Assembly (NCBI GenBank): GCA_903858185.1
Contig: CAIOHT010000038.1
Coordinates: forward strand, 1 to 63,939
Direction of reading: 5' to 3'
Length of the DNA stretch: 63,939 nucleotides
From: an uncultured Caulobacterales bacterium
GTDB lineage: Bacteria > Pseudomonadota > Alphaproteobacteria > Caulobacterales > Caulobacteraceae
The position numbers and the translations under genes are program-made. This document shows, in pieces, positions 57,363-63,939 of the stretch; within the stretch, counting starts at the first letter, position 1; every line of letters starts with the position of its first letter. The notes under the pieces were generated by a model, which made no database searches, was not told where the DNA came from, and was given only the letters and a program-made list of their open reading frames with translations.

Positions 57363-60065
57363 ATGGCGCGCCCTCTGAGCTTGAAGATTCCCCGGTCGGC
57401 TTCCGGCCCGACCAGTCGTCACGTCCGGCAGAACGTCAAGCTGATGGACGACCTCCTGCTGGAGGCGATCCGCTATCTCGACGGCGAAGACGCCGCAGCG
57501 CTGGTGAGCAGTGCGCGCAAGGCAGCGGCCGGGGGTGGCGACGCGCCCCATCTGGGCTTCCTCTTCAATGCCGTGACCGCCGACGAGGGCATGCTTCTGG
57601 CGCGTGCCTTCGCCTGCCACTCCATGCTGGCCAACATCGGCGAGGACGTCGCCGGCCGCCGTCGCCAGGCCGAGGACGAGGGGCGGAGCGTGGCTGCCCG
57701 CACCGTCGCCGGCGCGCTGGAGGCGCTGAAGCTGTCGCCCGACGCCCTGGCCGGCCTGAATGTCGTGCCGGTGCTGACGGCCCATCCGACTGAAGTCCGC
57801 CGCCGGGCCCTCGTCGAACGCGAGGCCGAGATCTCGCGGCTGATGTCCCTGCGGCGTCACCACCTCCCGCCGGACCTCGACGCGCGCATCCGCGAAGGCC
57901 TGTTCCGCGAAGTCGCTCTTCTGTGGCGCACCCGTCTGCACCGGCCGGAAAAGATCACCGTGCGGGACGAGATCCGCAACGCCCTGTCGATCGTCCGCAC
58001 CTCGATGCTGCCGGCGCTGATCGATCTCTATGAAAGCTGGAGCGAAACCCTCGGTGAGGGCGGCGACGTGCCGGCGATGCTGAAGCTGGGCAGCTGGCTG
58101 GGCGGCGACCGCGACGGCCATCCGGGCGTGACGGGCGAGACCCTGAAGCTGGCGCTGGGCTCGCAGGCGCGGGTGATCCTCGACGTCTACGCCGCCGAGG
58201 TGCGCCGGCTGTGGTCCGACCTGGCTATTTCCGACGTCTATGAGGGCGCGTCCGAGGCGCTGCTGACCCTGGCGCGCGCATCGGATGACGCGTCGGTGCA
58301 CCGCGCGGACGAGCCCTACCGCCTGGCGCTGGAGGTGATCTTCGACCGGCTCTGCGCGACGTCGCAGCTGCTGACCGGCGCGCCTGTGGCCTTCGCCACG
58401 GAGCTCTCCACGGCGGCGCCCTATCCCGGCCCCGAGCGCTTCGTGGCCGATCTGGAGACGATCCGCACCTCGCTGGCCAGCCATGGCGGCGAGCGGCTGA
58501 TCGGACCTCGCCTGACGACGTTGCTGCAAGTCGCGCGCGTCTGCGGCTTCCATCTGCTGACCATCGACATGCGCCAGAACGCCGACGTGCACGAGCGGCT
58601 GATCGCCGAACTGGTCACGCAGTCGGGCCAGGACGTCGACTATCTGGCGCTCGACGAGGACGGCAAGGTCGCGCTGCTGCTGGCCGAGATGGCGCACCAG
58701 CGTCCGCTGCGCTCGCCGTTCGCCGACTACAGCGAGGAAACGTCCCGCGAACTGGCCACGCTGGAAGCCGCCGCCGAGGCGGTGAAGCGCTACGGCGCCG
58801 CGGCCATCGGCGGCTATGTCGTGTCCAAGACCGCGACCCTGTCGGACATCCTCGAGCCGCTCGTCCTGCTGGCCCAGGTGGGGCTGGTGCGTGGCGGCGC
58901 CGAGCCGCGCGCACTGGTCCAGGTCTCGCCGCTGTTCGAGACCATCGAGGATCTGGAGAACGGCCCGGCCGTGCTGCGTCAGTGGCTGGAGCTGCCGATC
59001 GCCCGCGCCCTGTTGGGCGAGAAGCCGGTGCAGGAGGTCATGGTCGGCTATTCCGACTCCAACAAGGACGGTGGCTATGTCGCCTCCCGCCGGGGCGTGG
59101 CGCGTGCGGCGACCGCGCTGGCCGCCGAATGCGACGCCCTGGGCGTCGGGCTTCGGATCTTCCACGGACGGGGTGGATCGGTCGGGCGGGGCGGGGGTCC
59201 GGCCGCCGAGGCCGTGCTGGCCCAACCGCCCGGAACCGTCCAGGGCCGCCTGCGGATGACCGAACAGGGCGAGATGATCGCCCGCCGCTATGGCGACCAG
59301 CCAGCGGCGCGGCGCAATCTCGAGAGCCTCGTCGCCTCCGTCCTGATAGCCACCAACGACCGCCGCGACACGGCGCCGACCCCGGCCGCCACCACGGCGA
59401 TGGACGCCCTGGCCGCCGGGTCGTTCGCGGCCTACCGCGCCCTGGTCTACGAGACGCCGGGCTTCACCGACTTCTTCTGGGCCGCCACGCCGATCAGCGA
59501 GATCGTCCAGCTCAACATCGGCAGCCGACCGGCCTCGCGCACCGCCAGCCGGCGGATCGAGGACCTGCGGGCCATTCCCTGGGTGTTCAGCTGGTCACAG
59601 GCGCGGTTCATGCTGCCGGGCTGGTACGGCTTCGCCGGCGGGGTCGAGCGGGCCGGCCTGACCGTGCCGCAACTGGCCGACCTGAGCGACGAGTTCGACG
59701 TGTTCGCGGCCCTGCTGTCGAACATGGAACTGGCGCTGGCCCAGAGCGACATGGCCATCGCCGCGCGCTACGCCGCCCTGGCGGCCGGTGTGCCGAACGG
59801 CGGCGCGATCATGGACACGATCCGCGCCGAGCATGAGCGCGCTGTCGAGATCGCCCTGTCGATCCGCGGCGGGACGCAGCTGCTCGACGACCGCCCCGAT
59901 CTTCAGGAGTCCGTCGAACTGGCGGCCCTGGCGGTCGACCCGCTCAACTACCTGCAGCTGGAACTTCTCTCCCGCCGGCGGGCCGGGGACGAGGATGAGC
60001 AGCTCCGACTGGCGATCCAGCTCACCGTGGCGGGCGTGGCGGCGGGGTTGAGGAATACAGGCTGA
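57363..60065 (+). CDS. ppc: Phosphoenolpyruvate carboxylase
   Basis: Anaplerotic enzyme that makes oxaloacetate from PEP and bicarbonate. The 900-residue product has the catalytic histidine H141 in TAHPTEVRRRAL, GYSDSNKDGG, and the mobile-loop motif FHGRGGSVGRGGGP, all at family positions. Start is ATG at 57363. C-terminus ends normally in ...AGLRNTG. Confidence 0.96.
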   Translation: MARPLSLKIPRSASGPTSRHVRQNVKLMDDLLLEAIRYLDGEDAAALVSSARKAAAGGGDAPHLGFLFNAVTADEGMLLARAFACHSMLANIGEDVAGRRRQAEDEGRSVAARTVAGALEALKLSPDALAGLNVVPVLTAHPTEVRRRALVEREAEISRLMSLRRHHLPPDLDARIREGLFREVALLWRTRLHRPEKITVRDEIRNALSIVRTSMLPALIDLYESWSETLGEGGDVPAMLKLGSWLGGDRDGHPGVTGETLKLALGSQARVILDVYAAEVRRLWSDLAISDVYEGASEALLTLARASDDASVHRADEPYRLALEVIFDRLCATSQLLTGAPVAFATELSTAAPYPGPERFVADLETIRTSLASHGGERLIGPRLTTLLQVARVCGFHLLTIDMRQNADVHERLIAELVTQSGQDVDYLALDEDGKVALLLAEMAHQRPLRSPFADYSEETSRELATLEAAAEAVKRYGAAAIGGYVVSKTATLSDILEPLVLLAQVGLVRGGAEPRALVQVSPLFETIEDLENGPAVLRQWLELPIARALLGEKPVQEVMVGYSDSNKDGGYVASRRGVARAATALAAECDALGVGLRIFHGRGGSVGRGGGPAAEAVLAQPPGTVQGRLRMTEQGEMIARRYGDQPAARRNLESLVASVLIATNDRRDTAPTPAATTAMDALAAGSFAAYRALVYETPGFTDFFWAATPISEIVQLNIGSRPASRTASRRIEDLRAIPWVFSWSQARFMLPGWYGFAGGVERAGLTVPQLADLSDEFDVFAALLSNMELALAQSDMAIAARYAALAAGVPNGGAIMDTIRAEHERAVEIALSIRGGTQLLDDRPDLQESVELAALAVDPLNYLQLELLSRRRAGDEDEQLRLAIQLTVAGVAAGLRNTG

Positions 60066-60070
60066 TCGAA

Positions 60071-60230
60071 CCTCTCCGCGGAGCGGGGAGGGGGACCCTG
60101 CGTAGCATGGTGCAGGGGCGACGCTGACGTCGCCAGAAGGTCCGGACTTCAGGGTTTGGCCGCTCGCGCCCGCGCCGCCCCTCCACCGCGCGCTGCGGGG
60201 GCCCCCTCCCCACTCAGTGGGGAGGATTGA
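60071..60230. repeat. GC-rich palindromic intergenic element
   Basis: A CCTCTCCGC / GCGGGGAGG stem (60071-60091) and a CCTCCCCACT / AGTGGGGAGG stem (about 60204-60225) lie between ppc and the dehydrogenase gene. The CCTCCCC / GGGGAGGATTGA theme also occurs near 47050-47080, so it looks like a dispersed repeat. No T-run. Confidence 0.5.
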
Positions 60231-60290
60231 CTATAGGTCGGCGTCCCTTACTGCATCACCCCAACAATCGTTTGAAGGGGATGCGCAGCC

Positions 60291-61439
60291 ATGGCTCTCG
60301 ACGCCGAAACCCGGGACCAGTTCATCGACACCCTGCGCCGGTTCGTGACCGAGCGGCTGCGGCCGCTCGAGGCCCAGGTGGCCAACGATGACAAGGTGCC
60401 CGAGAGCATCATCCAGGAGCTGCGCGACCTCGGTCTGTTCGGCATCTCGATCCCCGAGGAATACGGCGGCCTCGACCTGTCGATGGAAGACGAGTGCCTG
60501 GTGGTGTTCGAGCTGGGCCGCACCAGCCCGGCCTTCCGGTCGGAGATCGGCACCAATGTCGGCATCGGCAGCCAGGGCCTGGTGATGTTCGGTACCGAGG
60601 AGCAGAAGGCCAAGTGGCTGCCTGGCATCGCCTCGGGCGAGACCGTGACCTCCTTCGCCCTGACCGAGCCGGAAGCGGGCTCCGACAGCGCCGCGGTGCA
60701 GACCCGCGCCACGCTCGACGGCGCCGACTACGTGCTGAACGGCTCCAAGCGCTACATCACCAACGCCGGCAAGGCGGGGCTGTTCACGGTGATGGCCCGC
60801 ACCAATCCGGACGTGAAGGGCGGCGGCGGGGTTTCGGCCTTCGTGGTGCCTGCGGACCTGCCGGGCATCACGGTCGGCAAGCCCGAGAAGAAGATGGGCC
60901 AGCACGGCGCCCAGATCCACGACATCACCTTCGACAACGTCCGCGTTCCGGCCTGGAACCGCCTGGGCGCCGAGGGTGAGGGCTTCAAGGTGGCCATGCA
61001 GGTGCTCGACAAGGGGCGTCTGCACATCGCCGCCCTGTGTGTGGGCGTGGCCGAGCGGCTCATCGCCGACAGCGTCGCCTATGCCGGCGAGCGCAAGCAG
61101 TTCGGCCAGGCCCTGGCCCAGTTCCAGCTGATCCAGGGCATGATCGCCGACATGAAGACCGAGGCCATGGCCGCCCGCGCCCTGGTCATGGAGGGCGCCC
61201 GCAAGCGCGACCGCGGCGAAACCATCGTGCTGGAAGCCGCTGCGGCCAAATACTTCGCCTCCGAGATGGTCGGCCGGGTCGCCGACAAGGCCGTACAGAT
61301 CTTCGGCGGCGCCGGCTATGTCGCCGACTACGGCATCGAGCGGCTGTACCGCGACGTGCGCATCTTCCGCATCTACGAGGGCACCAGCCAGGTCCAGCAG
61401 ATCGTCATCGCCCGCGAGACGATGAAGCGCGGGGGGTAA
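60291..61439 (+). CDS. Acyl-CoA dehydrogenase
   Basis: FAD enzyme of beta-oxidation-type reactions. The 382-residue product has ALTEPEAGSDSAAVQT, the FAD-contact region, and the catalytic base glutamate in FRIYEGTSQVQQI. EYGGLDLSMEDECLVVFELG marks the N-terminal domain. Substrate chain length cannot be told from sequence. Start is ATG at 60291. Confidence 0.95.
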   Translation: MALDAETRDQFIDTLRRFVTERLRPLEAQVANDDKVPESIIQELRDLGLFGISIPEEYGGLDLSMEDECLVVFELGRTSPAFRSEIGTNVGIGSQGLVMFGTEEQKAKWLPGIASGETVTSFALTEPEAGSDSAAVQTRATLDGADYVLNGSKRYITNAGKAGLFTVMARTNPDVKGGGGVSAFVVPADLPGITVGKPEKKMGQHGAQIHDITFDNVRVPAWNRLGAEGEGFKVAMQVLDKGRLHIAALCVGVAERLIADSVAYAGERKQFGQALAQFQLIQGMIADMKTEAMAARALVMEGARKRDRGETIVLEAAAAKYFASEMVGRVADKAVQIFGGAGYVADYGIERLYRDVRIFRIYEGTSQVQQIVIARETMKRGG

Positions 61440-61692
61440 GGCGGGAGGCCGGGCACGGCGCCGAGGCCAGGGTTCGCGACGCAACGACGGGTGTTCCAGG
61501 CGCGGGAAGGCGCCCCGTGTGCCACCTGTCGCCATACCCCTTCGCCCGTGAGTTGATTCCGGGCCCGAAATAGAGGCGCTGGCGACCAGAATCCGGAATT
61601 CGGGTAATTCACCGTTAGCCGAACGTCGTAACTTGAGATTTCATTTGGGCTCCCGCGCCGTCGCGCGTGAACTCCAGTGAGAAGACGCCCCC

Positions 61693-63939
61693 ATGGCCTC
61701 GCCAAGACTGCACGTCCCGAGCTTCGACGAGACCACCTTCAACGCCACGTCGCTGGTGAGCGATGGCGACCTCGGCTTCCGCAAGATCGCCGGGTGGGCC
61801 GCGTCGGCGGGCGGCGGCGCCAGCGGTGGCGCAGACGCCCCGACGGTCGGAGGCAGCGCGCCGGCGCCGACCGCGCCGACAACGACCGGCGCCCTGATCC
61901 TCGACCCCAAGGCCGGCGGCGACCAGCCGCAGGGGTTCGCCGGCACCGGCGGGCCTTCGGTGGCGATCGCGTCGGTGGTGCGGGTGGGGTCGGAAATCCT
62001 CGTCAACACCGCCACCGAAGACCATCAGAATGCCGCCCAGATCACGACCCTGTCGAACGGCGGCTTCGTGGTCACCTGGACGGACGCCAGCGCAGGCACC
62101 GGCGGCGCGACCGGCGACGCCTCCGCCTTCGCCGTCAAGGCCCAGGTGTTCGCTGCCGACGGCACTCGGGTGGGAACGGAATTGCTGGTCAACACAGCCA
62201 CGGACAATGGCCAGGAGCAAGTCCAGATCACCGCCCTGTCGAACGGTGGCTTTGTCGTCACCTGGCGCGATGGCAGCCTGGGCGTCGGCGGCGCGACCGG
62301 CGATGCGACCAACTTCGCCGTCAAGGCCCAGGTGTACGCCGCCGACGGCACGCGCGTGGGAACGGAACTGCTCGTCAATACCGCCACAGCCAACGGCCAG
62401 GAACTGCAGCAGATCACCGCCCTGTCCAACGGCGGGTTCGTGATCACCTGGGGGGACTTAAGCGCCGGCGTCGGCGGCGCGACCGGGGATACATCCGCCA
62501 GCGCCGTCAAGGCCCAGGTGTTCGCCGCCGACGGCACGCGGGTGGGAACGGAACTGCTGGTCAACACCGCCACCGTATCCAACCAGGGCGTGCCCCAGAT
62601 CACCTCACTGTCGAACGGAGGGTTCGTCGTCACCTGGTCGGACGCGACCGGCGACGCCTCCGCCTTTGCCGCCAAGGCCCAGGTGTTCACCGCCGATGGC
62701 ACGCGTGTCGGGACCGAGATCCTCGTCAACACTGCCACCGCCGGCTCCCAAAACGTGGTCCAGATCACCACCCTGTCAAACGGTGGTTTCGTCATCACCT
62801 GGCAGGATGGCAGCCTGGGTGTCGGCGGCGCGACCGGCGATGCGACCAACGCCGCCGTCAAGGCCCAGGTGTTCGCCGCTGACGGTACGCGCGTGGGATC
62901 GGAAATGCTGGTCAACACCGCCACTGAAGGCAGACAGGACCAGGGGCAGATCACCGGCCTGTCGAACGGTGGCTTTGTCGTCACCTGGCGCGATGGCAGC
63001 CTGGGTATCGGCGGCGCGACCGGCGATACGGTCGGCAACGCCATCAAGGCCCAGGTGTACGCCGCCGACGGCACGCGCGTGGGAACGGAACTGCTCGTCA
63101 ATACCGCCACAGCCAACGGCCAGAACGCGCCCCAGATCACCGCCCTGTCGAACGGCGGGTTCGTGGTCACCTGGCAGGACGACAGTCTGGGTGTCGGCGG
63201 CGCGACTGGCGACACGACCAGCACCGCCATCAAGGCCCAGGTGTTCGGCGCCGACGGCACGCGGGTGGGAACGGAACTGCTGGTCAACACCGCCACGGCC
63301 GGCGCCCAGTTCGCTCCCCAGATCACCGCCCTTTCGAACGGCGGCTTCGCGGTCACCTGGACGGACGACAGTCGGGGTGTCGGCGGCGCGACCGGCGATA
63401 CGACCCGCAACGCCATCAAGGCCCAGCTGTTCAACGTCGGGCTGAACGCTGTCGAACAGGTGGCGCTGAGCCTGAAGAACCGCGGCTTTACCGTCACCGA
63501 TCCAGATGCGGCCGATGTGCTGAGCGTCACCCTGTCTGTGACCTATGGCGTCCTCAATGTCGCAGCAGGGACCAGCGGGGCGACGGTCAACTCGGGCAAC
63601 GGGACGTCCAGCGTAGTCCTCTCGGGCACGGCCATCCAGATCACCGCCCTGCTGAACAGCGACGCAACCTCGACTGTGACCTTCACGGCGAACACCGACA
63701 CGCCGCCGGCCACGACCACCATCACCCTGGCCGCCAATGACGGGGCCGGCGGCACGGCCACGACCAGCGCGATCGTGTCGATCCAGGACACGGCGGAGAG
63801 TGGATCGACCACCCCCACGCCCGGCGACGACACCCTGACCGGCAATGGCGGGAATGACTCGATCAGCGCCCAGGGCGGAGCCGACACGGTCGACGCCGGG
63901 GCCGGCAACGACTTCATCGACGGCGGCGAGGGGAACGAC
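61693..63939 (+). CDS. Large secreted RTX-type repeat protein (3' end outside window)
   Basis: The frame is open from ATG at 61693 to the window edge, 749 codons without a stop. After a short non-repetitive head (about 1-98) there are eight tandem units of about 62 residues (61987-63438), each with ADGTRVGTELLVNTAT and ITALSNGGFVVTW. A cadherin/VCBS-like segment (about 63439-63800, TVTDPDAADVLSVTLSVTYG) follows, then the first RTX nonapeptides (GDDTLTGNGGNDSIS ... DGGEGND). Such proteins are exported by type I secretion with Ca2+-driven folding and act as adhesins or surface proteins. No classical signal peptide is present, which fits type I export. GAGAAG upstream is a modest ribosome site. 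Confidence 0.88.
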   Translation, partial: MASPRLHVPSFDETTFNATSLVSDGDLGFRKIAGWAASAGGGASGGADAPTVGGSAPAPTAPTTTGALILDPKAGGDQPQGFAGTGGPSVAIASVVRVGSEILVNTATEDHQNAAQITTLSNGGFVVTWTDASAGTGGATGDASAFAVKAQVFAADGTRVGTELLVNTATDNGQEQVQITALSNGGFVVTWRDGSLGVGGATGDATNFAVKAQVYAADGTRVGTELLVNTATANGQELQQITALSNGGFVITWGDLSAGVGGATGDTSASAVKAQVFAADGTRVGTELLVNTATVSNQGVPQITSLSNGGFVVTWSDATGDASAFAAKAQVFTADGTRVGTEILVNTATAGSQNVVQITTLSNGGFVITWQDGSLGVGGATGDATNAAVKAQVFAADGTRVGSEMLVNTATEGRQDQGQITGLSNGGFVVTWRDGSLGIGGATGDTVGNAIKAQVYAADGTRVGTELLVNTATANGQNAPQITALSNGGFVVTWQDDSLGVGGATGDTTSTAIKAQVFGADGTRVGTELLVNTATAGAQFAPQITALSNGGFAVTWTDDSRGVGGATGDTTRNAIKAQLFNVGLNAVEQVALSLKNRGFTVTDPDAADVLSVTLSVTYGVLNVAAGTSGATVNSGNGTSSVVLSGTAIQITALLNSDATSTVTFTANTDTPPATTTITLAANDGAGGTATTSAIVSIQDTAESGSTTPTPGDDTLTGNGGNDSISAQGGADTVDAGAGNDFIDGGEGND
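61987..63438 (+). repeat. Eight tandem ~186-base coding repeats
   Basis: Units start at 61987, 62173, 62359, 62545, 62710, 62896, 63082 and 63268. All are 62 codons except the fourth (62545-62709, 55 codons), which lacks seven residues of the GVGGATGD loop; the eighth merges into the next domain. Units 2-3 and 6-7 share long identical stretches at a fixed offset of 723 bases: 62236-62282 matches 62959-63005 apart from the last base or two, and 62321-62400 is identical to 63044-63123 over 80 bases. This marks a recent block duplication or gene conversion. Confidence 0.9.

Noticed and set aside
61987..63438. CRISPR array
   Set aside because: The repeats are direct, 186 bases, coding and not separated by unique spacers of uniform length.
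61677..63530. Open frames of about 400 and 500 codons over the RTX repeats in other frames
   Set aside because: They repeat with the same 186-base period as the true gene and exist only because the repeats lack stops in those frames.

Overview
The window is GC-rich, densely coding chromosomal DNA from an alphaproteobacterium, most likely a member of the Caulobacteraceae (Caulobacter or Phenylobacterium type). This is inferred from four things: an FtsZ of about 510 residues with a long linker and the C-terminal peptide of that group; a full CtrA box and clustered GANTC (CcrM) sites in front of ftsZ; a TipN-like polarity protein next to ppc; and a consensus alphaproteobacterial general-stress promoter (GGAAC-N16-CGTT). 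No rRNA, tRNA, CRISPR array, prophage or intact insertion sequence was recognised.

Layout. Bases 1-9845 hold the end of the division and cell-wall cluster and its usual followers: ftsQ (partial), ftsA, ftsZ, lpxC, bamD, recN and ligA. Bases 9957-18905 are mostly on the minus strand: a YdjM-like membrane protein, an M24 aminopeptidase, prmA, a JmjC/cupin protein and a UvrD/PcrA helicase, with an exported beta-carbonic-anhydrase-like protein on the plus strand and several palindromic intergenic repeats. Bases 19001-32549 are an accessory and metabolic stretch: a small stress-type membrane protein, a Coq4 protein, an XRE regulator, a translationally coupled DUF6807-DUF4169-RHH operon, DUF2171 and DUF3297 proteins, a class A beta-lactamase-like protein, an Old Yellow Enzyme, a PAP2 phosphatase-like protein with an altered motif, an aspartate aminotransferase, an orphan ParA, a VTT membrane protein and an exported alkylsulfatase.

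Bases 32649-34367 carry leuA behind a Leu-rich leader peptide and competing hairpins that look like an attenuator. Bases 35429-41250 are the elongasome operon mreB-mreC-mreD-mrdA-rodA. Bases 41315-54671 hold a flavin reductase, a hybrid histidine kinase with a nearby single-domain response regulator, two alpha/beta hydrolases, two MFS transporters, and a tightly coupled operon of a lipocalin-like protein, an APH-type kinase and a small protein of unknown function. Bases 54831-61439 hold tipN, ppc and an acyl-CoA dehydrogenase.

The window ends inside a large gene (from 61693, open to the edge) for a secreted RTX-type protein. It has eight near-identical repeats of about 62 residues, then cadherin-like sequence and the first glycine/aspartate calcium-binding nonapeptides.

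The points most worth following are the RTX repeat protein with its internal block duplication, the leuA attenuator, the CtrA/CcrM control region of ftsZ, the stress promoter at 18943, the coupled operons of unknown function at 21420-22680 and 48880-51427, and three convergent gene pairs that share a CTAG at their stop codons.
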